Assembly: GCA_905198575.1 (NCBI GenBank)
Contig: CAJKDC010000002.1
Location: 1-64,000 of the forward strand
From: an uncultured Bacteroides sp.
Lineage (GTDB): Bacteria; Bacteroidota; Bacteroidia; Bacteroidales; Bacteroidaceae
Direction of reading: 5' to 3'
DNA: 64,000 bases
The notes under the pieces: model-generated
Seen by the model: only the letters and a program-made list of their open reading frames with translations
Databases searched by the model: none
What the model was told of the DNA's origin: nothing
Part shown: in pieces, positions 50,962 through 60,145 of the stretch
Layout of the letters: each line of letters starts with the position of its first letter
Position numbering within the stretch: position 1 is the first letter of the stretch
Made by a program: the position numbers and the translations under genes

Positions 50962-50994
50962 CGGTTACCTCCCAATGAAAAGAGAGGCCAACCG
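50962..50994 (+). promoter_or_regulatory. Leader hairpin of clpB
   Basis: CGGTTACCTC and GAGGCCAACCG can form an imperfect stem (5 plus 4 bp) in the leader about 40 bases before the clpB start; the start itself has a strong AAGGAGAT ribosome site. Confidence 0.3.
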
Positions 50995-51030
50995 GATACC
51001 TAACACAGAAAAAAAGAAAGGAGATATAAT

Positions 51031-53622
51031 ATGAACTTTAACAACTTTACTATCAAATCGCAAGAGGCTGTGCAGGAAGCGGTGAACTTGGTACAAAACC
51101 GCGGACAGCAGGCTATCGAGCCGGAACATTTGCTGGCAGGTGTGCTGAAGGTGGGAGAAAACGTTACCAACTTTATCTTCCAGAAACTGGGCGTCAACGG
51201 ACAGCAGATTGCCATGGTGCTCGACAAGCAGATTGCCTCTTTGCCTAAAGTATCGGGCGGTGGTGAACCTTACCTCAGCCGCGATGCCAACGAAGTGCTG
51301 CAAAAAGCAGTGGAGTTTGCCAAAGGTCTGGGCGACGAGTACGTGTCACTGGAAGCTATGCTGCTGGCATTGCTCAACGTGAAGAGTACCGTATCAACCA
51401 TCCTGAAGGATGCCGGTGTAGCCGACAAGGAGCTCCGTGCTGCCATCAACGAACTGCGTCAAGGACAGAAGGTAACTTCACAGTCCAGCGAAGATACTTA
51501 TCAGTCACTGAACAAATATGCCATCAACCTGATTGAGGCTGCCCGTAACGGCAAGCTGGACCCTGTAATCGGTCGTGATGAAGAAATCCGCCGTGTATTG
51601 CAGATTCTGAGCCGCCGTACCAAAAACAACCCGATTCTGATTGGTGAGCCGGGTACCGGTAAAACGGCTATCGTAGAAGGACTGGCACAGCGTATTCTGC
51701 GCGGTGACGTTCCTGAAAACCTGAAGAACAAACAGCTCTTCTCACTGGATATGGGTGCGCTGGTTGCCGGAGCCAAATACAAAGGTGAGTTTGAGGAACG
51801 TTTGAAATCAGTCATCAACGAAGTAACCAAGTCGGACGGAAACATCATTCTGTTCATCGATGAAATACATACGCTGGTAGGTGCCGGTAAAGGCGAAGGA
51901 GCTATGGATGCTGCCAACATTCTGAAACCTGCCCTTGCACGTGGCGAACTGCGGAGCATCGGTGCTACTACCCTGGACGAGTATCAGAAATACTTCGAAA
52001 AGGATAAAGCATTGGAACGTCGTTTCCAGACCGTCATGGTGGACGAACCGGATACGGCAAGCTCTATCTCCATCTTGCGTGGATTGAAAGAGCGCTACGA
52101 AAACCATCACCAGGTACGTATCAAGGATGAAGCGATTATTGCTGCCGTAGAGCTGAGTAACCGTTACATCACCGAACGTTTCCTGCCGGATAAGGCCATC
52201 GACCTGATGGATGAAGCTGCTGCCAAACTGCGTATGGAGCGCGACTCACTGCCGGAAGAACTGGACGAAATCGAACGCCGTCTGAAACAGCTGGAAATTG
52301 AACGCGAAGCTATCAAGCGTGAAAAGGATGAAGACAAGCTGGCCCAGCTGAACAAGGAAATTGCCGAGCTGAAAGAGCAGGAAACCTCCTACAAGGCTAA
52401 ATGGCAGAGCGAAAAAGAGCTGGTGAACAAGATACAGAAGAACAAGCAGGACATTGAGCACCTGAAGTTTGAGGCCGACAAGGCTGAACGCGAAGGCGAT
52501 TATGGCAAGGTAGCCGAAATCCGTTACGGCAAACTGCAGGCCCTTGAAAACGAAATCAAGAGCATACAGAACGAGCTGAAACAGAAACAAGGCGACAGTG
52601 CCATGATTAAAGAAGAGGTTACAGCTGAAGACATTGCCGATGTGGTATCACGCTGGACGGGTATCCCGGTAAGCAAGATGCTGCAAAGTGAACGCGAAAA
52701 GCTGTTGCATCTGGAAGACGAACTGCACAAGCGTGTTATCGGTCAGGACGAAGCTATCAATGCCGTAGCAGATGCCGTACGCCGCAGCCGTGCCGGACTG
52801 CAAGACCCAAAACGTCCGATTGGTTCGTTCATCTTCCTGGGTACTACCGGTGTAGGTAAAACGGAGTTGGCAAAGGCCTTGGCAGAATATCTGTTCGATG
52901 ACGAAGCGCTGATGACACGTATCGATATGAGTGAGTATCAGGAGAAGCATACGGTATCTCGTCTTATCGGTGCCCCTCCGGGATATGTGGGATATGATGA
53001 AGGTGGTCAGCTCACCGAGGCTGTACGTCGTAAACCGTACTCTGTAGTGTTGTTCGATGAAATCGAAAAAGCACATCCGGATGTATTCAACATTCTGTTG
53101 CAGGTACTGGACGACGGACGTCTGACCGATAACAAGGGCCGTACGGTGAACTTCAAGAACACCATTATCATCATGACCTCTAACTTGGGAAGCTCTTACA
53201 TCCAGAGTCAGTTTGAAAAGATAAACGATTCGAACCACGACCAGATTGTAGAGGAGACCAAAGCTGAAGTGATGAACATGCTGAAGAAGACCATCCGTCC
53301 GGAATTCTTGAACCGAATCGATGAAACCATCATGTTCCAGCCGCTTAACAAGCCTCAGATTGAACAGATTGTCCGTCTGCAAATCAACGGAATCTGCAAG
53401 ATGCTGAAGGAAAACGGTGTAACCCTGCAGATGACTGACCAGGCTATCGACTTCATTGCCACTGCCGGTTACGATCCTGAATTTGGTGCCCGTCCGGTTA
53501 AGCGTGCCATCCAGCGGTATCTGCTGAACGACCTGTCTAAGAAACTGCTTTCACAGGAAGTTAACCGCACCGCTCCTATCATTGTGGAAAGATCTGGCGA
53601 CGGATTGACATTCCGCAACTGA
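51031..53622 (+). CDS. clpB: ClpB disaggregase chaperone
   Basis: An 863-residue Hsp100 chaperone. It has an N-terminal Clp repeat domain (1-145), a first AAA module with GEPGTGKT (about residue 205) and IILFIDEIH, a coiled-coil middle domain (about 400-530), and a second AAA module with GTTGVGKTE (about 605) and VVLFDEIEKAHPDV. It pulls apart protein aggregates together with DnaK. It is monocistronic with a strong terminator. Confidence 0.97.
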   Translation: MNFNNFTIKSQEAVQEAVNLVQNRGQQAIEPEHLLAGVLKVGENVTNFIFQKLGVNGQQIAMVLDKQIASLPKVSGGGEPYLSRDANEVLQKAVEFAKGLGDEYVSLEAMLLALLNVKSTVSTILKDAGVADKELRAAINELRQGQKVTSQSSEDTYQSLNKYAINLIEAARNGKLDPVIGRDEEIRRVLQILSRRTKNNPILIGEPGTGKTAIVEGLAQRILRGDVPENLKNKQLFSLDMGALVAGAKYKGEFEERLKSVINEVTKSDGNIILFIDEIHTLVGAGKGEGAMDAANILKPALARGELRSIGATTLDEYQKYFEKDKALERRFQTVMVDEPDTASSISILRGLKERYENHHQVRIKDEAIIAAVELSNRYITERFLPDKAIDLMDEAAAKLRMERDSLPEELDEIERRLKQLEIEREAIKREKDEDKLAQLNKEIAELKEQETSYKAKWQSEKELVNKIQKNKQDIEHLKFEADKAEREGDYGKVAEIRYGKLQALENEIKSIQNELKQKQGDSAMIKEEVTAEDIADVVSRWTGIPVSKMLQSEREKLLHLEDELHKRVIGQDEAINAVADAVRRSRAGLQDPKRPIGSFIFLGTTGVGKTELAKALAEYLFDDEALMTRIDMSEYQEKHTVSRLIGAPPGYVGYDEGGQLTEAVRRKPYSVVLFDEIEKAHPDVFNILLQVLDDGRLTDNKGRTVNFKNTIIIMTSNLGSSYIQSQFEKINDSNHDQIVEETKAEVMNMLKKTIRPEFLNRIDETIMFQPLNKPQIEQIVRLQINGICKMLKENGVTLQMTDQAIDFIATAGYDPEFGARPVKRAIQRYLLNDLSKKLLSQEVNRTAPIIVERSGDGLTFRN

Positions 53623-53675
53623 TAAATGATGTGCAGACAAGCTGTAAATCGACTTTATAAATAAAGCCACTTCCA

Positions 53676-53717
53676 ACACCTCAAAAGTTTTATACAGAAC
53701 TTTTGGGGTGTTTTTTT
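53676..53717 (+). terminator. Terminator of clpB
   Basis: ACACCTCAAAAGTT pairs with AACTTTTGGGGTGT (one G-T wobble) around an 8-base loop, followed by seven T. Confidence 0.9.
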
Positions 53718-53799
53718 ATGTCCAGACATCATCCGTTTGATATTGTATATCTGATTCCTGTTTTTTATCTTTGTGAAAGCGTATTAATTCAGATGCAAT

Positions 53800-54806
53800 A
53801 TGAACAGAATCTATCCGGTTGGTATACAGAATTTCGAAGAATCAGCAAAATCAGTGTTTTCAGTGACCTGAACAACTTGATGGATATTTCCATGTCAGAC
53901 CGTTTCGCTACCATCTGCGGGATTACGGAGAATGAACTTCACTGTAACTTCAAGGAAGATATTATTAAATTAGGGCAGAAAAACGGAATGACTGAAGATG
54001 AGACCAAAGCCTCACTCAAAGCCATGTACGACGGTTATCACTTTGTAGAGAACAGTGAGGACATCTACAATCCGTTCAGTATTCTGAACACATTTGCAGA
54101 GATGAAGTTCGGCAGCTACTGGTTTGAGACGGGCACTCCGACTTTCCTTGTAGAGCTGCTACAGCAAAGCCGTTATGACCTGCACCGCTTTACCGACGAA
54201 ATGGCTTCTGCAGATTCGCTCGGTGGAATAGATACGATGAGTACGAACCCCGTTCCTATCCTGTATCAGAGCGGTTACCTTACCATCAAGGGATACGACA
54301 AGGAGTTCCAGGTTTACTATCTTGGCTTCCCCAATAAAGAAGTGGAAGAAGGCTTTACAAAATTCCTTCTGCCCAGATATGCCAGTCTGGAAACCGGCAA
54401 CCCGTCTTTCGAAATCATGAGCTTTGTCAAAGACATCCGGCAGGGAAATGCAGAAGCTTTCCTGAAACGCTTGCAGAGTTTCTTTGCAGACACTCCATAC
54501 GAACTAGCACGCGATTTGGAACTGCACTATCAGAATGTTCTCTTTATCGTATTCAAGCTTTTGGGCTTCTATACGCAGGCAGAATATCACACGTCCAACG
54601 GCCGCATAGATATGGTAGTGAAAACCGACAAGTACATATATGTCATGGAATTCAAACTTGACGGTACTGCCGAAGAAGCATTGCAGCAGATTCATGACAA
54701 GGGATATGTCGTACCGTTTGCATCTGATACACGTAAACTTTACAAGATAGGAGTAAATTTCAGTAAGGAAATACGTGGTATAGAAAAGTGGATAATAGAA
54801 GATTAA
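53800..54806 (+). pseudogene. AAA-ATPase/PD-(D/E)XK nuclease gene with internal deletion
   Basis: The ATG at 53800 opens MNRIYPVGIQNFEE, the usual N-terminus of the AAA-ATPase-like/PDDEXK_9 proteins of Bacteroidales. After about 14 codons the matching sequence jumps, in another frame, to ISKISVFSDLNNLMDISMSD, which normally lies over 200 residues later. The ATP-binding Walker motifs are therefore gone and the frame is broken. The rest is intact, including the nuclease end GRIDMVVKTDKYIYVMEFK. The long ORF from 53703 is out of frame with the true start. Confidence 0.8.
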
Positions 54807-54812
54807 TGATAA

Positions 54813-54852
54813 AAAACGCCTCTTAATGGAATCGACCATCAAGAGGCGTTTT
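54813..54852. terminator. Terminator after the nuclease pseudogene
   Basis: AAAACGCCTCTT pairs perfectly with AAGAGGCGTTTT around a 16-base loop, followed by a T-rich stretch. Confidence 0.8.
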
Positions 54853-54990
54853 GTTTTGAATCCCTAAATAAACTCCCAGTACATCACAACTGCATCATTG
54901 CAATGACTAACTTGCGGCATAAGAATAAAGAACATTCCTCATTCCAGACATGAAAGTTGATCTCAGTTGTGATACGATAAAAACACAGGA

Positions 54991-56310
54991 TCAGTCGTCT
55001 GCTCTTTCAGACAAGATTTCACCTTTGTCGTTCAGCGTAACTTCGTACTCCCGGTTTCCTTTTCTGATTTCCACCTTATAAGTATATCCTTCGGCAGTAT
55101 GAATCACTTCAATATCATCGTCTACAGACTGCACGTTATAGCCGGCTTCGGTCAAGGCATTGCTCAGCTGTTCCGGCAAAGTCCGTACTTCCCAAGTGGT
55201 GCGAATCCATTCATTCTTACCGTTGAAGACAACTTCTTTTTCCAAGCCTTCGTGACGGATTTCTACTTCCAGATAACCGTCATCGTAATCTTTTTCCAAA
55301 ATTACGGCACCCTGATAAGTTTCACTGATGAAGGTATGCACATCGTCTACGACCGGTACTCCCTGTCCATCATCACCAAACTCAGGACGATTCTGCAATA
55401 ATTGTCCGTCGGCTGCGATATACAATTCTACATCATCGTCACGCTGTTCCAGTTCGATTACATAAAATTTGTCGCCTGCTGCAGTTTCGTAGTAATCGAT
55501 GTCGTCCACGTTACGACCGTTGTAAAGTGCAGAAGCCTGCAAAGTTGCAAGAACTGCCTGTGGCAACTGGTTCAGGTATTTCGCACTGAAATCTGTCTTG
55601 GTATACATCCATGCGCTAGAAGCATTGAACATGATTTCACGTTTCCAGCCATCGGCTCCCACCAGCTCCACTTCAGTACCACCGTCTTCTTTTTCAATGT
55701 CAATGATAAGCCCGTCGGGGAAGTTGGTTTCCAGCCAGGCTGCAATAGAGCTTTCCGGAGTTTGGGGAAGGAACTCATGATAATCCTTATCATTTTCGGC
55801 ATCCACAATTTCCTTAACCAGCAAACCTGTCTCCGTATAATACAAGTCCACCTCGGTCTCAACCTTATTCTCTTCTTTCTCTACCTCGATGACATAAAGT
55901 GTTTCTGCATCGGGACGCACCAGCACATCGATGTCATCACGTTCTTTTATCCAGGGAGCAACTGCATAGCTGCTTGCATTAAAAGCCTCCAATACTGCTG
56001 CCGGCAACTGCGAAAAAGTAATCTCCTGCTCGGTCATTCCCCAGCTGGCATCAGCAAGAGCAAACCAAGCTGTATGATTATGATCATCAGAGCGTGTAGC
56101 CGTATCGTAAAATTTAGCAATAGCATAAGCATCGGTTTTAGACCATTCCACATTGCGTGCCTGCGGATATTTTTGATTAAAAGCGTTCAGCACAGCTTCG
56201 GGAACGTCAGAAGCAGACGGGTTTTTACCTGGATCGTCATTGTCACTGCACGAAGTTAAGGATAGCATACCCCCCATTACAAGGGTCCATAAATAATGAA
56301 TCTGTTTCAT
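54991..56310 (-). CDS. Lipoprotein with repeated PepSY-like domains
   Basis: A 439-residue lipoprotein (lipobox LTSC, C21) with four to five copies of a PepSY-like unit. Each is built as LPxAVLxxFNxxY..., a charged acidic strand and a final DKxGxxL. Examples are VPEAVLNAFNQKYPQARNVE, LPAAVLEAFNASSYAVAP, LPQAVLATLQAS and LPEQLSNALTEAGYN. It is very acidic and located at the envelope. The role is unknown; such proteins are common in Bacteroides. Confidence 0.8.
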   Translation of the reverse strand: MKQIHYLWTLVMGGMLSLTSCSDNDDPGKNPSASDVPEAVLNAFNQKYPQARNVEWSKTDAYAIAKFYDTATRSDDHNHTAWFALADASWGMTEQEITFSQLPAAVLEAFNASSYAVAPWIKERDDIDVLVRPDAETLYVIEVEKEENKVETEVDLYYTETGLLVKEIVDAENDKDYHEFLPQTPESSIAAWLETNFPDGLIIDIEKEDGGTEVELVGADGWKREIMFNASSAWMYTKTDFSAKYLNQLPQAVLATLQASALYNGRNVDDIDYYETAAGDKFYVIELEQRDDDVELYIAADGQLLQNRPEFGDDGQGVPVVDDVHTFISETYQGAVILEKDYDDGYLEVEIRHEGLEKEVVFNGKNEWIRTTWEVRTLPEQLSNALTEAGYNVQSVDDDIEVIHTAEGYTYKVEIRKGNREYEVTLNDKGEILSERADD

Positions 56311-56411
56311 ACAAAAAATATTTATTTAAATTTGATACACAAAAAAAGGAAGCAATTCTGAAAAGATTCTGAATTCTACTCCCGTTTTTCTGGTTTTAAT
56401 GTTTTTTATAG

Positions 56412-56442
56412 CCCGTTTTACTTTCATCTGAAACGGGTTTTT
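56412..56442. terminator. Hairpin with T-run before the membrane protein gene
   Basis: CCCGTTT pairs with AAACGGG around a 12-base loop, followed by TTTTTC on the plus strand. No plus-strand gene ends upstream, so it may be a leader hairpin instead. Confidence 0.35.
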
Positions 56443-56493
56443 CTTATCTTTAAGGAACAAATAACTTTGATGTCTAACTAAATACTAAAGTAT

Positions 56494-57126
56494 ATGCATG
56501 ATATAACACTACTGATTGCCGTAATAGCACTGGCCTTATGGCCACCTCTTTTTCTGGTAATATATCTGCTTTACCTGCACCGGAAAAAAAATGCACACCT
56601 GCGGGACCTGACAAAAAACGAGCTGGAAAATATCAGTACGCAGGAACTGGTTACACGTACACTGAAACGACTGGGATGCCAGCCTACGGTGAACGAAGAC
56701 GGACATATCTGTTTCAAATATCAGGGGGATGACTTTTACATTGCTGCGGAAGAAGACCACCGGTTTATCATGATATGGAATCCCTGGTGGGCTACCATCA
56801 GTGCCGACAACGATGCACTGCCTTACATGAAGGAAGGTATCAATGCTGTAAATGCCAACTCACTGGTTACCACAGTCTATACCATGGGGGAAGATGAAAA
56901 AGAAGTGGGACTGCACTCGCGCTGCCATACGGTATTCACACCCTACGAGGGTGAACTGGACGAAGTTCTGCAAGCCCTGCTGGAACAGTTCTTTACAACG
57001 CACGAGGTAATTAAGGAAACGATACAGCAACTGTGTGCAGCTCCTACCGAAAACGAAAAGCAGGAAAGGGTTAAAGTCAAGGGATTTTCTTATACGCAAA
57101 AGGAAAAGACCGAACAGATAGCATAA
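56494..57126 (+). CDS. Membrane-anchored protein of unknown function (210 aa)
   Basis: One N-terminal membrane helix (LIAVIALALWPPLFLVIYLLYL) is followed by a cytoplasmic domain: LVTRTLKRLGCQPTVNEDGH, a YbjN-like fold pattern with KYQGDDFYIAAEEDHRFIMI. It is convergent with the thioredoxin-like gene. No definite family is known. Confidence 0.65.
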   Translation: MHDITLLIAVIALALWPPLFLVIYLLYLHRKKNAHLRDLTKNELENISTQELVTRTLKRLGCQPTVNEDGHICFKYQGDDFYIAAEEDHRFIMIWNPWWATISADNDALPYMKEGINAVNANSLVTTVYTMGEDEKEVGLHSRCHTVFTPYEGELDEVLQALLEQFFTTHEVIKETIQQLCAAPTENEKQERVKVKGFSYTQKEKTEQIA

Positions 57127-57672
57127 CTATTCGGCCAACAACTCGGAAATCCATGTATCCAACTGAGTAAATGTGGCAATGGGGTTATCCTTCGAAATGT
57201 GACGGATAATCCCATTTTTATCGCATACATAGACTGTAGGAACGGCTGTTATCTTAAAAGGAAGCACCATTTCCGGACTCTCGAAGAACAAACAGGGCAT
57301 GGTGTAGCCATGTTCCTCCCAATAGGCTGCTATTTCCTTCGGGGTTTCCTTATAACTTATCAAAAGGAGATTTATCGGGGCATCTGCTGCAGCATCCTGC
57401 ATACCGAAATATTTGTCGTAAAGTTGCTGTATGTAAGGCAACTCCTGCTGGCAGTCGGGGCACTTGGTATGAAAAAAGACAAGTACCGAAGGAATACCTT
57501 TCAGAGTTTCGGCCGTTACAATGCCTGCCTCGGTTTCTATCTGGAAAGCAGGAAGCCGGTCTCCCTCCGACAGTGGTTCTACAACGGTTTCTTCGGTACC
57601 CGAAACACATGCAGACAGCAACATTATCAGAAACATGCCGGCCGCAAAACAATAATTACGTATCTTTGCCAT
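57127..57672 (-). CDS. Thioredoxin-like (TlpA/ResA type) lipoprotein
   Basis: A 181-residue lipoprotein (lipobox LSAC, C22). The redox-active pair is C71-P-D-C74 in FFHTKCPDCQQELPYIQ, and the cis-Pro stretch is ITAVPTVYVCD. It reduces or exchanges disulfides outside the cytoplasm. It stands alone. Confidence 0.9.
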   Translation of the reverse strand: MAKIRNYCFAAGMFLIMLLSACVSGTEETVVEPLSEGDRLPAFQIETEAGIVTAETLKGIPSVLVFFHTKCPDCQQELPYIQQLYDKYFGMQDAAADAPINLLLISYKETPKEIAAYWEEHGYTMPCLFFESPEMVLPFKITAVPTVYVCDKNGIIRHISKDNPIATFTQLDTWISELLAE

Positions 57673-57697
57673 CGGAAAAATGTTATTTGAATGTGCA

Positions 57698-57705
57698 CAA
57701 ATATA
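57698..57705 (-). promoter_or_regulatory. Promoter -7 box of the thioredoxin-like gene
   Basis: Minus-strand TATATTTG matches TAnnTTTG, 26 bases before the ATG at 57672. Confidence 0.5.
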
Positions 57706-57762
57706 ATTTTTTTCAAGATAATATGAAATGATTATTTTTACAAATCAAAATATAGACTTAAA

Positions 57763-58947
57763 ATGAAACGTGAACTCATAGAAAACAAAGGTATTCCTGC
57801 ATCCTTGCTTTGGATACTGGCTATTATTGCCGGGATTTCGGTGGCTAACTTATATTATAACCAGCCGTTGCTTAACCGTATCAGTGAGGATTTTGGCATA
57901 TCCGAGTTTACTGCTAATCTCATCCCGATGACGACCCAGATTGGATATGCGCTAGGATTGCTGTTTATTATCCCGCTGGGCGACTTATACAACCGGCGAA
58001 ATATCATCCTGATAAACTTCTGCATGCTGGTGGTTTCACTGCTGGTGATTGCCGTTGCACCCAATATTTACTATGTACTGGCAGCTTCGCTTTTCACGGG
58101 AATCTGTTCGGTGATGCCTCAGATATTTATTCCCATCGCAGCCCAGTTTTCTACTCCGGAAACGAAAGGAAAACATGTGGGTATGATTGTTGCAGGACTG
58201 CTGACAGGTATTTTGGCCTCACGGGTAGTGAGCGGTATGGTGGGCGAATACTGGGGATGGCGTACCATCTACTACGTGGCTGCCGTGCTCATGCTGCTGT
58301 GTATCTTTGTGACGCTGCGTGTCTTGCCCGTCACACCGATTAACTTTAACGGCAGGTACAGACAGCTTATGAAGTCTTTGCTGGAACTGGTTATAAAATA
58401 CCCGATGCTGCGGGTGTGTGCTGTCCGTTCCGGATTGTGTTTCGGCTCTTTTCTGGCACTTTGGACGTGCCTTGCTTTCAAGATGTCGGGCGAACCTTTT
58501 TATGCCGGCAACAATGTAATTGGGTTATTGGGACTTTGCGGAGTAGCGGGAGCACTGACAGCCTCAACCGTGGGAAAATATGTGCGTGTGCTGGGAGTGC
58601 GGAAATTTAACTACCTGGGCGGCGGACTTATCTTGCTGGCATGGCTGATTCTGGCTGTACTAGGCAACCGCTATGCGGGTATCATTGCCGGTATCCTGAT
58701 TATCGACATCGGTATGCAATGCATCCAGTTGAGTAATCAGACGAGTGTGTTCTCACTCGATGCCAAAGCTTCCAACCGCATCAATACGATATTTATGACG
58801 ACCTATTTTCTGGGGGGCGCATTGGGTACATTTCTGGCAGGAAGCTGCTGGGAGCTGTGGAAATGGAACGGAGTCGTGGGAGCCGGTATTGACCTGACGC
58901 TATGCTCCGTACTGATTACCGTATGTATTAAAAACAAAAATTACTGA
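57763..58947 (+). CDS. Major facilitator superfamily transporter
   Basis: A 394-residue transporter with twelve membrane helices. SVANLYYNQPLLNRISEDFG in the first loop and IPLGDLYNRRNIILINF (motif A) place it in the DHA-like MFS group. The substrate is unknown; efflux is likely. The DUF3843 gene follows after 2 bases, so the two are co-translated. Confidence 0.92.
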   Translation: MKRELIENKGIPASLLWILAIIAGISVANLYYNQPLLNRISEDFGISEFTANLIPMTTQIGYALGLLFIIPLGDLYNRRNIILINFCMLVVSLLVIAVAPNIYYVLAASLFTGICSVMPQIFIPIAAQFSTPETKGKHVGMIVAGLLTGILASRVVSGMVGEYWGWRTIYYVAAVLMLLCIFVTLRVLPVTPINFNGRYRQLMKSLLELVIKYPMLRVCAVRSGLCFGSFLALWTCLAFKMSGEPFYAGNNVIGLLGLCGVAGALTASTVGKYVRVLGVRKFNYLGGGLILLAWLILAVLGNRYAGIIAGILIIDIGMQCIQLSNQTSVFSLDAKASNRINTIFMTTYFLGGALGTFLAGSCWELWKWNGVVGAGIDLTLCSVLITVCIKNKNY

Positions 58948-58949
58948 TT

Positions 58950-60116
58950 ATGAACAAACGAAGTATTTATGCCAACGACTGGATGGCGCTGCATCCTTAT
59001 CAGGCTACTCAACCTTCGGATGCTTTCTATGTTGACCTTTCGAACCATTTGTTTGATGTGTGCGAAATGCCTCAACTGCCGGAAGTTTTCCGGAAAAAGG
59101 CTTGCCTGTATATAGCTGCTTATCTGGAAGATATAGTATCCGGCTTGGGCCTGTGGAAAGCTTTTACCCAAGAACAGAAACAACTGTATGGCACGACATT
59201 GCCTTTTTACGAAACTGGAGATAACTACTACCCGGATGAAGTGAATATGGAGGATATCTGCTTCCTGCTGTGGAATACGTGGGAAAAAGCGCTCTATAAA
59301 CATAGCTATATTCATCCGATGAAAGAGGCTATCCGGACTACGGCTCAGCGTATGCTTCCGATTTTGGAAGAAGCGTACGAAACTGCTCCGGAAAATGATT
59401 TCCTGCAAGGTTATTTCGACAATTTCAAGGATGAAGCTGATGCGTTGAGAAAGCTCAACTGGCTTTTCGGACATACGTACCTGACAGAGCCTTCTACACA
59501 AGCTTACATCGAACAGGTGACACCTAAAGACCGGTTCATCATTCCGGTAGGACCGCATGCGCTCTTCTTGCACGAATGGATAGAAAGACTGGCTGCAGAT
59601 GGCAGTGTATGGAAAACGCTCAAAGAGTTATACCCACCTACCCCAACTATACCGGCCAGCCAACTGCAAAAGAACAAGGAAATCTATCAGCTTTTTACTG
59701 CAGGTACGGGAGGCAGTGATATCGTTTATCTGGATGGATACGACAACCTGAGAGCTTTTCTCACCGGGGTTTTGAAATGGCAGGACGATGATAACCATAC
59801 GCTTCCTCACATGAAAGCGCACCGGAACTTTATCTTGATGGTAAACGAAGAAAAAGGGATTCTACTGGCTAAAGATATCTGCGAATGCATTGCAGCACCC
59901 GGCAATAGTTTATATTCGCAGGAAACAGCCAGCAAGCATGCCTTCCGTCTGCTGACAGAGCCAACGGTATGCCCGCCGGATTTACTGTACCGCTGCATAC
60001 GGGAAAAATGGCTGCCCGATGCTTGTATTCCTGGAAAGGAATCGACCGACATCGTGCAAAAGCACGCAGACTTTATTGCCCGTCATGCTTTATTATACTA
60101 TTACAGAGGAGACTGA
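58950..60116 (+). CDS. DUF3843 protein
   Basis: A 388-residue cytoplasmic protein of the Bacteroidales DUF3843 family (SIYANDWMALHPYQATQPSD at the start, CEMPQLPEVFRKKACLYIAA, then IAAYLEDIVSGLGLWKAF). Function is unknown. It is coupled to the MFS transporter gene upstream. Confidence 0.85.
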   Translation: MNKRSIYANDWMALHPYQATQPSDAFYVDLSNHLFDVCEMPQLPEVFRKKACLYIAAYLEDIVSGLGLWKAFTQEQKQLYGTTLPFYETGDNYYPDEVNMEDICFLLWNTWEKALYKHSYIHPMKEAIRTTAQRMLPILEEAYETAPENDFLQGYFDNFKDEADALRKLNWLFGHTYLTEPSTQAYIEQVTPKDRFIIPVGPHALFLHEWIERLAADGSVWKTLKELYPPTPTIPASQLQKNKEIYQLFTAGTGGSDIVYLDGYDNLRAFLTGVLKWQDDDNHTLPHMKAHRNFILMVNEEKGILLAKDICECIAAPGNSLYSQETASKHAFRLLTEPTVCPPDLLYRCIREKWLPDACIPGKESTDIVQKHADFIARHALLYYYRGD

Positions 60117-60145
60117 TCATCTCCTCTGTTTTTTATCTGTATCTT

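Noticed and set aside
53703..53799. N-terminal part of the 367-codon ORF starting at 53703
   Set aside because: It starts inside the T-tract of the clpB terminator, contains the promoter-like TATCTTTG, and is out of frame with the family start at 53800.
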